Below are positions 45,519-54,981 of a stretch of DNA of 64,000 nt, one piece after another; position 1 is the stretch's first letter; the number at the start of each line of letters is the position of its first letter. Source of the DNA: Fimbriimonadaceae bacterium (lineage in GTDB: Bacteria > Armatimonadota > Fimbriimonadia > Fimbriimonadales > Fimbriimonadaceae); contig JADLBH010000037.1 of NCBI GenBank assembly GCA_020847855.1, forward strand, positions 1 through 64,000, read 5' to 3'. Both the position numbers and the translations under genes were made by a program. Below the pieces are notes generated by a model, which had not been told where the DNA came from, ran no database searches, and worked only from the letters and a program-made list of their open reading frames with translations.

Positions 45519-48500
45519 GCGCGGGTGGAGAGAGCGGCGGGTTCAACTTTGTCCGCTGGTCCGTAGACCATCCCCACGGAGTCTTGGCGTTCTTCTTCGC
45601 CATCCTCGTTCTTGGCTACATCGCGATCGGACATGTGATGCCGCGGCGGATGATGCCCTATGTCGAGAGCCCGCTCCTTGGCATTGCCACCGAGATGCCC
45701 GGCTTGAGCGCGAGAGAGATGGAGACGTACTTCAGCGGCCCCATCGAGCAGCGAATGGTGAACGTACCGCACGTCCGCTACATCCGCTCGGTCAGCCAAG
45801 AGGGGTTCAGCATGGTGGTCCTCGAGTTCCCCTACGGCGCCGACATGCAGCGGGCACAGACGGAGGTCCAGAGCCTGCTGAACCTTGTACAGGCCGACCT
45901 CCCAGCCACCGGAGCGAACCTCAAACCAAGTTGGATCGTCCGGGTGGACCCTTTGAACCTCCCGGTCTTGTCCCTCGCCTTGACGGGCGACCCTAAGCAA
46001 GGCTGGACCATGCCGAGACTGAGGGACCTTGCAGACAACGAGATTCTGAACCGCCTGAAAGCGGCCCATCCCAACGTGTACACGGTGTCCACCTTCGGGG
46101 GTTTTCGCCGGCAGTTACAGATCAAGGTGGACCGCAACAAGCTAAAGTCGTACGGCCTGTCCTTACTCGATATCCGGATGGCCGTGGACGAACAAAACGT
46201 GGCGAAGCCAGCCGGCAACCTCACCTCGGAGACCGACGAGCCCGTCTTACGCATTGACTCCCTTTCCCGCGACGCAGGCACGGTGAGCCAGTATCCGATC
46301 AAGGCGATCGGTTCCCAGATCGTTCGGATCGGCGATGTGGCAACGGTCGTGGACGGGACGATCGAGCCGCGGAGCGCCTATCGGTTCCTGCACCGGGATC
46401 ATGCGTCCGATGCGATCCTCGTCAACGTCCTACAAAACCCGGACGCAAGCTCTCCCGTAACGATTGAAGCGGTCGAGAAGACGGTTCGAAACTTCGAGAA
46501 GGAGTACCCAGGCATTCAGTTCAGGGTCGCTTATAACAATGCGCGATTCGTTGACAAGCTCTTCGACAATATCCAGGAAGAACTCCTGGTCGCCATCGTT
46601 CTCACTGGCCTTGCCGTCCTCTTCTTCCTCGGCGAGGTCCGCGGCACGCTCATCGCGCTTACCGCAATTCCAACCTCCATGGCGATCGCCTTGTTGGCAA
46701 TGGTTCCCCTGGGGATGAGCCTGAACTCAAGCACCCTGATCGGGCTCTTGATCGCCATTGGGCGGCTCGTTGACGACGCCATCATTGACATTCACGCGGT
46801 AGAGCGGCACCTGCGCATGGGGAAGGACCGACGAACCGCCACCATTGACGGCATCACCGAGGTTCGGCGCTCCGTGCTCGCCGCCACGGTCGTCCTGATC
46901 GTCGCCTTGATCCCCTTGATGATGAGTGGTGGAATCACCCAACTCATGTTCATCGGCCTTTGTTGGCCGATCCTCTTCGGAGTCATCGCAAGCTACTTCG
47001 TATCCTTGACCTTGACCTCCGTATTGTGCTCCCGCTTTATGCAACTGCCGGAGAACCGCAGGCACACCTGGTTCTCGAAGTGGTTCCTGAGCCCCTTCGA
47101 GCGTCTCCTAACGAGATGGGAATCCGGATATGAAAGGCTCATTCGCTGGCTGCTCAAGCACCGCTTTGCGAACTTTGTGCGCATTGGAATAACCGTAGTG
47201 CTTGGCTTTACCCTTTACTACTTTATTGGCTCCGAAATGATGCCCTTGGCCGATGTCGGACAAGCGAGCCTGCAAATGGAGATGAAGCCGGGTGCGAGCT
47301 TTGCCCAGACACAACGGGCGACCCGCCAATTGGAGGCGATCCTCATCCAGGAGGGCGGCGAACAGGGTTGGCTGGATCGTGCAAGCATCGAACTTGGAGT
47401 GGAAGGCGGTCCAGGAATGACGACGGGCGGGGCCTACTTTACCGGCTATCAAATGAACTCCACGAGCTCGACGACGGCGATGTTGACCTTCGAGGACAAA
47501 GATAGCGGCCGTCCCGATATCTGGACGATCGTGGACAAGGTCCAGCGCCGCGCCCTGGCTGAGATACCCGGCATCCGACGGATCCAGATCAAGGAGATGG
47601 GGAGCGACCTCATGGCGACCTCTCTCGCCCCGATCGCTCTAATCGTCTATGGCACAGACCTGAGCACGCTCGACCGAATGGGAAAGGAGCTCATGCTCAT
47701 CGCAGAAAGAGATGCTCTCAACCCAAAGAGCAAGAAGCCTGACATTGCACAACCCTTCCTCAGTTGGGAGATGTCCAAACCAGTCTACAACCTGGTGGTG
47801 GACCGTGACAAAGCTGCTGCCCATGGACTCTCGCCAACAACGATCGCGGACCAAGCCTACTACGCACTAAGGGGGGGCTATGCGATGGAGTTCTATCGAA
47901 TCGAGAACAAGCGGCCCACCACGGTTCAGATTCGCTTTGCGGAAGAGCAAAGGCAAAGCCTTTCTGACCTCGACGGGATGTTTGTCGCCTCGCCCACTGG
48001 CGACCAGGTACCCCTCACCGAACTCGTCAGATTGGAGCGCAGATCCGACCCCTCCGCGATCGAGCACGATCAGCTTCGCCGGGTCATCAGCTTTGGAGGC
48101 TACTACCGCAAGGACGGGAGGCCGAGCATGGATGCCACGATGGACCTCCAGATGCGGGCCATGGCGCAGATGAACTTTCCGGCCGGGTACGGCATCGAAG
48201 CGCGGGGCGATATGACGCAAATGATGGAGAGTTTCAGGAAGATGACGCTCGGCCTGATGCTTGCTCTGCTCCTCATGTATTTCATTTTGGTCGCGCAATT
48301 CCATGGGTTCCTGCAGCCGTTACAAATGATCTTCAGTCTCCCCTTGGAACTCAGCGGGGTCTTCTTGCTCCTCTGGCTCATGCACCAAGCGTTTTCGACG
48401 GTGTCCATTCTAGGCGTTATCGTGCTCAGCGGAATGGACATCGTCACCGCGATCCTACTCATTGACTTGATTCTCCATTATCGTAAGGACGGGCTTCCGC

Positions 48501-48802
48501 GCAACGAGGCAGTTGCACGTGCTTGCCCGCAAAGGCTGCGTCCGATCCTGATGACCTCTCTGATCACGATCGTCACCATGGCCCAGGTCGCCTTCATTCC
48601 CAAGTCGGGTCTTGACGCCTACCAACCGCTGGGGACCGTTGTGATCGGAGGACTGCTCGTAGGTACCGTGCTCTCCTTGCTCGATATCCCCATCATGCAC
48701 ACCCTCGTTGACGACCTAGTTCGGTGGGCACAAGTAAGGTTTATGAAAGTGGATCCCGCTTCGCTCCCTCCGATTGACCTTCCTGAAGAGCCCACACCAT
48801 GA
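45515..48802 (+). CDS. efflux RND transporter permease subunit, atypical (system 2)
   Basis: About 1095-aa RND protein; TM4 LLIAIGRLVDDAIIDIHAVERHLRMG; C-terminal VIVLSGMDIVTAILLIDLILHYRKDG. GTG 45515 overlaps the adaptor stop. Confidence 0.9.
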   Translation: MSAGGESGGFNFVRWSVDHPHGVLAFFFAILVLGYIAIGHVMPRRMMPYVESPLLGIATEMPGLSAREMETYFSGPIEQRMVNVPHVRYIRSVSQEGFSMVVLEFPYGADMQRAQTEVQSLLNLVQADLPATGANLKPSWIVRVDPLNLPVLSLALTGDPKQGWTMPRLRDLADNEILNRLKAAHPNVYTVSTFGGFRRQLQIKVDRNKLKSYGLSLLDIRMAVDEQNVAKPAGNLTSETDEPVLRIDSLSRDAGTVSQYPIKAIGSQIVRIGDVATVVDGTIEPRSAYRFLHRDHASDAILVNVLQNPDASSPVTIEAVEKTVRNFEKEYPGIQFRVAYNNARFVDKLFDNIQEELLVAIVLTGLAVLFFLGEVRGTLIALTAIPTSMAIALLAMVPLGMSLNSSTLIGLLIAIGRLVDDAIIDIHAVERHLRMGKDRRTATIDGITEVRRSVLAATVVLIVALIPLMMSGGITQLMFIGLCWPILFGVIASYFVSLTLTSVLCSRFMQLPENRRHTWFSKWFLSPFERLLTRWESGYERLIRWLLKHRFANFVRIGITVVLGFTLYYFIGSEMMPLADVGQASLQMEMKPGASFAQTQRATRQLEAILIQEGGEQGWLDRASIELGVEGGPGMTTGGAYFTGYQMNSTSSTTAMLTFEDKDSGRPDIWTIVDKVQRRALAEIPGIRRIQIKEMGSDLMATSLAPIALIVYGTDLSTLDRMGKELMLIAERDALNPKSKKPDIAQPFLSWEMSKPVYNLVVDRDKAAAHGLSPTTIADQAYYALRGGYAMEFYRIENKRPTTVQIRFAEEQRQSLSDLDGMFVASPTGDQVPLTELVRLERRSDPSAIEHDQLRRVISFGGYYRKDGRPSMDATMDLQMRAMAQMNFPAGYGIEARGDMTQMMESFRKMTLGLMLALLLMYFILVAQFHGFLQPLQMIFSLPLELSGVFLLLWLMHQAFSTVSILGVIVLSGMDIVTAILLIDLILHYRKDGLPRNEAVARACPQRLRPILMTSLITIVTMAQVAFIPKSGLDAYQPLGTVVIGGLLVGTVLSLLDIPIMHTLVDDLVRWAQVRFMKVDPASLPPIDLPEEPTP

Positions 48803-50103
48803 AGTATCTCTACTGTTCCTTGATCCTCGCAGCCTCTGTCCTCGCTTCCGGACAAACCGATAAGGTTTCGCTCAGCGAGGCACTGAAGCTTGCCGAGGCG
48901 GACAGCCCCGTCCTACAGATTGCGACGGCAGAAGTTGACGCGGCACGTGCCCGCTCTGAGATGAGGCAAGCCCCTTATCAACCCGCAGTGTCGCTCAACG
49001 GCATTGCATCAAGCGGAGATGGCTCGATGATCTTTCCATCGTCGGCCATGCCTCTCAACTACGCTATGACGCAACCGGGTACCCAAGCGGTAGGAAACGC
49101 AACCCTGATGTGGAGGATTTGGACGTTTGGACGAAACGATATCGCACGCCGAAGCTCGATGGCCGAGGTGCACCTCTACGAGTCTCAGTTGGATCTGGCG
49201 GTCGTCGAGGTTCGCCTTGGGGTTCGGGAAGCCTTTGCCAACCTTTTATATCGCCGTGATGTTCTCGAAGCGAAGGCAGAAGCACTCCATGCGGCAAGGG
49301 AGACCTTACGAGTTACCGAGGCAAAGTTCGAAGCAGGCTCAGTACCCCAGGCGTTCGTCTTTCGGGCACGTGCAGACGTCTCTGGGATGGATCGGGAGAT
49401 TGCGATGGCCAATGCGGACGCGGACGAAGCTTTGGCGAAATTGCGCGAGAGTGCGGGCATCGCACAAGACGACCCAAGGGAGTTCGATGGCTGGGACGAA
49501 GAAATGGCCGCGCCCCCTTCTCTCGGCGATGCCATAGCGTTGGCATTGCAGTCCCATCCCGAGATTCGGGTTGCAACGGTGAACCTAGAGTCGGCAAGAC
49601 TAGCGAGCCGCGACGCCTCCCAGTCTCGTTTGCCAGAGCTTTCCTTCATGGCAATGGGCGATTGGATGGGAAGTCGGCAGATGCCAGGCTCCACGGCCAC
49701 GAAGGCGGGCCTCGTTCTCAGCTTCCCCCTCTCGGACGGAGGCGAGCGAGCGTCCGCCAAGAAGGAAGCGGAGGCAAGGGTCGCGAAGAGCGAGCAAGAG
49801 CTGAGGATGGCGCGGCTGCGTGTCCAGGCTGCGGTCGCGTCGGCGTATGCTCCTTGGGCGTCCGTGGAAGCCCAGCGCAAAGCGACTGCCGATGGCCTCT
49901 TGGCTTCCCTGGAGGCGTTTCGCGTGATGCAGGAGCGCTACGACGCCGGTAAGGCGGTCCTTGTAGAGGTGATTGACGCCCGTGCCCAGGTCGCACTGGC
50001 CCGGACTCAAGTCGCCGACGTGCAGCGCTATGCACGAGTCGCCTGGGCAAGGCTGACCCGCGCGATAGGCAAGGAGCAAAGGCCCCGATCCCCCGAATCC
50101 TAA
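48799..50103 (+). CDS. TolC family outer-membrane efflux protein (system 2)
   Basis: VSLSEALKLAEADSPVLQIATAEVDAARARSEMRQAPYQPAVSLNG...; ATG 48799 in an ATGA overlap. Confidence 0.9.
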   Translation: MKYLYCSLILAASVLASGQTDKVSLSEALKLAEADSPVLQIATAEVDAARARSEMRQAPYQPAVSLNGIASSGDGSMIFPSSAMPLNYAMTQPGTQAVGNATLMWRIWTFGRNDIARRSSMAEVHLYESQLDLAVVEVRLGVREAFANLLYRRDVLEAKAEALHAARETLRVTEAKFEAGSVPQAFVFRARADVSGMDREIAMANADADEALAKLRESAGIAQDDPREFDGWDEEMAAPPSLGDAIALALQSHPEIRVATVNLESARLASRDASQSRLPELSFMAMGDWMGSRQMPGSTATKAGLVLSFPLSDGGERASAKKEAEARVAKSEQELRMARLRVQAAVASAYAPWASVEAQRKATADGLLASLEAFRVMQERYDAGKAVLVEVIDARAQVALARTQVADVQRYARVAWARLTRAIGKEQRPRSPES

Positions 50104-50252
50104 GTAGCACCCCCATCCAGGTCCCAACCTGTCCCGAAGCATCCGACCTACACGCAGGAAGGAAATCGGCGTGCCACCCATCCGACCGACGCACCTCGGG
50201 GGAGACGCGGACTAGGCCAGTACCAGACTCGAACTCCCTTCCGGGCGCAGAG

Positions 50253-50340
50253 TGGCGGAGAGGGTGGGATTCGAACCCACGGAGGCTTGCACCTCACCGC
50301 ATTTCGAGTGCGGCGCACTAGACCACTATGCGACCTCTCC
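50253..50340 (-). tRNA. tRNA-Ser (anticodon CGA), CCA encoded
   Basis: Reverse complement GGAGAGGTCGCATAGTGGTCTAGTGCGCCGCACTCGAAATGCGGTGAGGTGCAAGCCTCCGTGGGTTCGAATCCCACCCTCTCCGCCA; long variable arm; class II tRNA. Confidence 0.95.
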
Positions 50341-50388
50341 GAGTCGAGGCATGATTATGGTCCGCCGGCCTGCGCCACACCTAGGGCG

Positions 50389-52425
50389 TCACGGCAAGCC
50401 TTGGATGCGCTCGGCGCTCGACCCGCCGACGATCCGCCACACCCCCGGACCTGGCGCCGGTGCAGCACCGGGTCGGCCCGAGGGCACGACGAGCGCCCCT
50501 TCGAGAGAAGGTGAGACTTGGCGGGCAGTCGCAAGGGCGCGCGGGCCCGAGACCCACACGAACTCGTCCCTGGCCAGCGCCTGCCGAGCCGTCTCGAAGC
50601 TGCCCAACCTGAAGGCGAACCGAGCGGCCACCGGTGCGTACGACTTCGAGACGGACCGCGCGATTTCCAGGTACTTCGTGCCCCGTGGAGTGCCCCGCCA
50701 AGCGCAAGAGAGGCGCCACGCGCACCGAAGCACGGTTCCCACCAGGCTCGGACGATCACCATCGAGCACGCTGGCCGCGCTCGGTTCGAAGGTCGGGTCG
50801 AACTTGCCTGTCGCAACCGAGCGAAGGGAACCCGACTTTGGGTCGTAGAACAGCTCCAGTAGGCGGTCGAACACCCGTGACGCCTCGTCGAGGGCTCCCG
50901 GTTCCCCCGTGGTGAGGTACGCCTCGATCGCGATGTCCGCATAGGCTCCGTACTCGAAGGCGGTCCGGCGCGTGGCCCCGCCGATCGAAAGCGACCGAGT
51001 GACGTCATAGGGACCCGCGCGAAACTCCCCGGCCGTCGCGAAGAGCTCCAGGCCCAGCCGCCGAGCCTCGTCCTCGTCGAGCAGACGACCCACCTCCAGC
51101 ACCCTCGCACCGACCGTCGCGATCGCATCCAAGTACCCCTGGTCGCCCACGCTCGCCACGAGGGCCGAAGCCCGGTTCACCCGGCCCGCCATCGCGAGAA
51201 ACCGATCTCGGTTCTCGAGCAAGCTCGAACTGGAAACGGCTACCGGCACGTTGGCGGGGTTGTCGGGGTGCGGGATGCCCATGTTCGTCCGAAGCCAGTC
51301 GCGCTCAATGGGGGTAAAGGACTCCCTGAGGGAACGGTTCGTAACCAAAAGGTTGGTTCCTGTGCTGACCTCGTAGGGAGATCGCCAGGTCGAGCCACGA
51401 AAGCGCACGCCGGCGACGTAAGTCTCCCCGATCCCCCGCACGAACTCTCGCGCCAATTGTCGTGCCCAATCGCCCCCACCGTTCACCGCCCAGTGGGCGA
51501 AGAGCGCGGCGCAGTCGGCATCGCAAACCGAGTCGCGTGCGAAGCTCGGCGACCTGCCTGCGGGATCCCTGGTGAGGCGGTACGCCCCAGGGCCCGACCA
51601 ATCCATCATGGGGCTTCGGGTCAAGGGTTCCAAGCCCGCGACGAGGGCCCGGTAGTCCCGCGACTGGGCAAGGTACCTCCACTCCCAGGGCCAGACCCGC
51701 CTCGAACTAGGCGTGCGGAAGCCTCCGAGTACGGGGTCGAGGCGTTCCGCCAAGAGGGCCGCATAGTCCCGTCCGCTCATGGCTTCGACTGCAGCGGGAG
51801 AGGGCTTCCTTGGCTGCACAGCCGTAGCCTCCGCATTTCTCTCCAGTTCGATCGAAGGTTCCTCGCGAGGGGAGAGCGCGCGGTTGCTCCGCGCCTCCCT
51901 AAGGAACTCCAAGATGTCGGTCTCGATCACGCGCTCAGCGGGGCTGCTGCGCGAGAGCCAGGCGAGGACGTCGCCGGATGGATCCACACAGACCGCATAC
52001 CAGCCTTCGTCGGCGTTCTCCCGTGCCGAGGTGAGGGGAAAGTAAGCCTGAATCCACTGTGGATCTTGATCGAGGTCAATTCGCACCGGGACGAACTCGC
52101 GATTCATCCTCTCCACCACTTCGGCCAAGGTCAGGATCCGGCGGTCGAACAGTCGCGCGGTTTCGGAGCGCTCGGCACCCGCCACAATCAGGAGGGTCCG
52201 ATCGAGGCGCTGTGCCTCGTGAAACGGGTCGTCGGCGAGGGTCCGCCAGTCCACGCGGTCACGCGCCGCCCTCCGGATGTACCCTGCCGGGTGAGAGCCC
52301 AACCTGCCTTCCTCGCGCGGGCCGATGAACCGGCGAAGAAAGGCGGCGGATGCAAAAACGAGGGCCAAGGACGTGATCGTCAAGGCCACGCTGGAATACC
52401 GGATTCGCTGATCAGTCCGGATCAC
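50389..52425 (-). CDS. membrane-anchored SPATA20/YyaL-like protein with thioredoxin-like N-terminal region lacking CxxC
   Basis: N-terminal TM helix; DPFHEAQRLDRTLLIVAGAERSETARLFDRRILTLAEVVERMNREFVPVRIDLDQDPQWIQAYFP resembles DUF255 without the CHWCH motif. The rest is helical. Start approximate. Confidence 0.55.
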   Translation of the reverse strand: MIRTDQRIRYSSVALTITSLALVFASAAFLRRFIGPREEGRLGSHPAGYIRRAARDRVDWRTLADDPFHEAQRLDRTLLIVAGAERSETARLFDRRILTLAEVVERMNREFVPVRIDLDQDPQWIQAYFPLTSARENADEGWYAVCVDPSGDVLAWLSRSSPAERVIETDILEFLREARSNRALSPREEPSIELERNAEATAVQPRKPSPAAVEAMSGRDYAALLAERLDPVLGGFRTPSSRRVWPWEWRYLAQSRDYRALVAGLEPLTRSPMMDWSGPGAYRLTRDPAGRSPSFARDSVCDADCAALFAHWAVNGGGDWARQLAREFVRGIGETYVAGVRFRGSTWRSPYEVSTGTNLLVTNRSLRESFTPIERDWLRTNMGIPHPDNPANVPVAVSSSSLLENRDRFLAMAGRVNRASALVASVGDQGYLDAIATVGARVLEVGRLLDEDEARRLGLELFATAGEFRAGPYDVTRSLSIGGATRRTAFEYGAYADIAIEAYLTTGEPGALDEASRVFDRLLELFYDPKSGSLRSVATGKFDPTFEPSAASVLDGDRPSLVGTVLRCAWRLSCAWRGTPRGTKYLEIARSVSKSYAPVAARFAFRLGSFETARQALARDEFVWVSGPRALATARQVSPSLEGALVVPSGRPGAAPAPGPGVWRIVGGSSAERIQGLP

Positions 52426-52440
52426 GTTGCAACTCTGCAC

Positions 52441-52446
52441 TATAAT
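52441..52446 (+). promoter_or_regulatory. -10-like TATAAT box directly upstream of gatC
   Basis: TATAAT, 7-nt spacer GGCCTGG, then ATG 52454. Confidence 0.5.
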
Positions 52447-52453
52447 GGCCTGG

Positions 52454-52744
52454 ATGTCCATTTCGATCGAGGAAGTGCTCGAAGCCGCCAAGCTCGCGAG
52501 GTTGGAGCTAGCCGAGGACGAGCTGGTTCAATTCCAAGGTGAATTGGACGCGCTTCTGGGCCACTTCCGCGACTTCCAGAACCTGAGCGACACCGAGGTC
52601 CTTGACGCGCTCGGGGCTGAGCTCCCCTTCAACGTTTGGGCACCGGACCTGGTCGCGTCCAGCCTCGGACAGGCCTTCGCCCTTCGGAACGCCCCTCGCA
52701 CCCGAGCCGGGCTCTTCATCGTTCCGACCGTGCTCGAGGACTGA
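52454..52744 (+). CDS. gatC: Asp-tRNA(Asn)/Glu-tRNA(Gln) amidotransferase subunit GatC
   Basis: SISIEEVLEAAKLARLELAEDELVQFQGELDALLGHFRDFQNLSDTEV; immediately upstream of gatA. Confidence 0.9.
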   Translation: MSISIEEVLEAAKLARLELAEDELVQFQGELDALLGHFRDFQNLSDTEVLDALGAELPFNVWAPDLVASSLGQAFALRNAPRTRAGLFIVPTVLED

Positions 52745-54205
52745 ATGCCGGGCTGGGCCACCGCGAGCGAGCTCGCAGGCAGGCTGCGTTCCCGAGAGCT
52801 CGGCTGTGTCGAGCTGACCAGGGAGACCTTGAACCGAATCGAAGAGGATCCAGGTGGGCTGGGCGCGTTCCTCAGCTCGGATCGGGGAGAAGCTCTTCGA
52901 GCCGCTGAAGAGGCACAGAGAATGCTGGACGCTGGCACCGCTGGCCCGCTGACCGGGGTGCCTTTGGCCGTGAAGGACAACATCTGTGTCGCGGAGGGCG
53001 TCACGACGGCGGGTTCGAGGCTCCTCGAGAACTTTGTCTCGCCCTACGACGCCACGGTGATCGAGAAATGCCGCGAAGCGGGCATGGTGATCGTGGGCAA
53101 GACGAACCTCGACGAGTTCGGCATGGGATCTTCCAACGAGAATTCCGCTTTCGGACCCGTGCGCAACCCTTGGAACCCCGCACTGACCGCAGGGGGCAGC
53201 TCGGGCGGCTCGGCAGCGGCGGTGGCGGCTGGGATCGTGCCGCTCTCATTGGGCTCGGACACCGGGGGCTCGATCCGGTTTCCGGCCGCTCTGTGCGGGA
53301 TCGTTGGATTCAAGCCCACGTATGGCCGAGTGAGCCGCCGCGGCCTGGTTGCGTTCGCTTCAAGCCTGGACCAGATCGGGCCGTTCGCGCGAAGCGTCGA
53401 GGACGCCGCCCTCCTCGCTCACACGATCTCGGGCGACGACCCCCGTGAGGCTCGGATGCGGACGGAGGCACCGATCTCGCTCGGCGGGCTCCGAGACAGG
53501 CCGCTGAGCGGGCTGCGCCTCGCCTGGCCACAACAATTGGCCGGTCCCGAGGTTCAGCCCAGCATAAGAGCGACCTTCGAAGTGGCGATCTCGCGGTTGA
53601 TCGAGGCCGGATGCACCTGCGAGGAGGTGGACCTCCCCATGATCCGGCACGGCGTCAGCACCTACTACATCATCGCCCCGTCGGAAGCAAGCAGCAACCT
53701 TGCCCGGTATGACGGGATTCGCTTCGGGCGGCAAGTTGAGGGCACCGACCATGTTGCGACCGTCGCCAAAACGCGAGGAGCACTGCTCGGCCACGAAGTG
53801 AAGCTACGGATCATTGCAGGTACGTATGCCCTCTCTGCCGGGTACCACGACGCCTACTTTGCCAAGGCGCAAAGGGTGCGACAAAGGATGACTCTGGAGA
53901 TGGACGAAGTCCTGGCGCAATACGACCTGATCGTCTCCCCGACCAGCCCCGTCGTGGCGTTCCCGATCGGGTCCGCGGAGATGGATCACCTAACGCTCAA
54001 ACAGCTCGACCTTTGCACGATCCCGGCGAATCTCGGCGGCTACCCGAGCTTAAGCTTGCCCTGTGGCCTTGCCGAGGGCCTACCGGTCGGGCTCGGGCTC
54101 ACGGCCCAGCGAGGCATGGACGAGTCGCTCCTCGCTGCCGCATGGTCCATGGAGCAAGAACTGGGCTCGGTCATGCCGCCGAGCGACGCAGGAGGCGTGC
54201 GGTGA
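52745..54205 (+). CDS. gatA: Asp-tRNA(Asn)/Glu-tRNA(Gln) amidotransferase subunit GatA
   Basis: GVPLAVKDNICVAEGVTTAGSRLLENFVSPYDATVIEK...GMGSSNENSAFGPVRNPWNPALTAGGSSGGSAAAVAAGIVPLSLGSDTGGSIRFPAALCGIVGFKPTYGRVSR. Confidence 0.97.
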   Translation: MPGWATASELAGRLRSRELGCVELTRETLNRIEEDPGGLGAFLSSDRGEALRAAEEAQRMLDAGTAGPLTGVPLAVKDNICVAEGVTTAGSRLLENFVSPYDATVIEKCREAGMVIVGKTNLDEFGMGSSNENSAFGPVRNPWNPALTAGGSSGGSAAAVAAGIVPLSLGSDTGGSIRFPAALCGIVGFKPTYGRVSRRGLVAFASSLDQIGPFARSVEDAALLAHTISGDDPREARMRTEAPISLGGLRDRPLSGLRLAWPQQLAGPEVQPSIRATFEVAISRLIEAGCTCEEVDLPMIRHGVSTYYIIAPSEASSNLARYDGIRFGRQVEGTDHVATVAKTRGALLGHEVKLRIIAGTYALSAGYHDAYFAKAQRVRQRMTLEMDEVLAQYDLIVSPTSPVVAFPIGSAEMDHLTLKQLDLCTIPANLGGYPSLSLPCGLAEGLPVGLGLTAQRGMDESLLAAAWSMEQELGSVMPPSDAGGVR

Positions 54206-54981
54206 ACTCGATCGTCAAGCGAGACGTCCAGGTCTTCCTGGCTGCCTGGATGCGACCTGTGAGAATCCTAGCTATGGTCGCGATTCCATCCTTCCTCTTT
54301 GGGATCGGGGTTTCGTTCGCTTGGCCGATCACGGTGGTCTCCTACGCCCTCATCGCCCTCTCCGCATGGCAGGCGAGCAAGGCAAAGCGTTTCCGAAACC
54401 TGAGGATGTATCGGGGATGGTTGGACGTCGTGGACCGCCACGAACGACTTCGCAAGGAGTTGAACCTAGCGAGCAAGCGGCGAATCGCCGATCTCACCGA
54501 GCTGCCGTTGGGCGTCTCCAGGGTTGCTGCCCAGCTCTACACAAGCCTCCGAAAGGCGGACATCCTGGCCCACGAGATCGGCAGGAGCGAAGGGCCCAAC
54601 CTTGGCCCGCCGTCCCATCTCCCACCCAGCGACGATCCCCAGGCCCAAGAGCTCTACCGACTCGCCGACCGGCATCTGGCGGAGTATTCCCGCCGTTACG
54701 CCAACCTTCGGGCCAGTGTGGAACGCACGGAAGCGCAAGCGGTGGTGTTCGTCACGCTCCTCGACAACCTCCGAGTCCAACTCTTGCAACACCGCCTGGG
54801 GAGCCCTGGTTCACACTTGGAAGCACAAGAGTTCCTGGAAGCGGTGACGGAGGCGAAGATGCAGTTGAACGCCATTGACAAGACCCTCGACGAGCTGGAG
54901 CTGACGCCCTTCCCTCGAACGGTCGTCGTGGTACCGCCAGAACCCACGGCGGAGGACGAGCGTCAGGAGACCGGGCCCTGA
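54202..54981 (+). CDS. hypothetical membrane/coiled-coil protein
   Basis: GTG 54202 (GTGA overlap with gatA); N-terminal TM hairpin ILAMVAIPSFLFGIGVSFAWPITVVSYALIALSAW then Glu/Arg-rich helices. Confidence 0.75.
   Translation: MNSIVKRDVQVFLAAWMRPVRILAMVAIPSFLFGIGVSFAWPITVVSYALIALSAWQASKAKRFRNLRMYRGWLDVVDRHERLRKELNLASKRRIADLTELPLGVSRVAAQLYTSLRKADILAHEIGRSEGPNLGPPSHLPPSDDPQAQELYRLADRHLAEYSRRYANLRASVERTEAQAVVFVTLLDNLRVQLLQHRLGSPGSHLEAQEFLEAVTEAKMQLNAIDKTLDELELTPFPRTVVVVPPEPTAEDERQETGP

Noticed and set aside
50253-50340. tRNA-Ser as an integration site
   Set aside because: No integrase next to it and no duplicated 3' tRNA fragment noticed.
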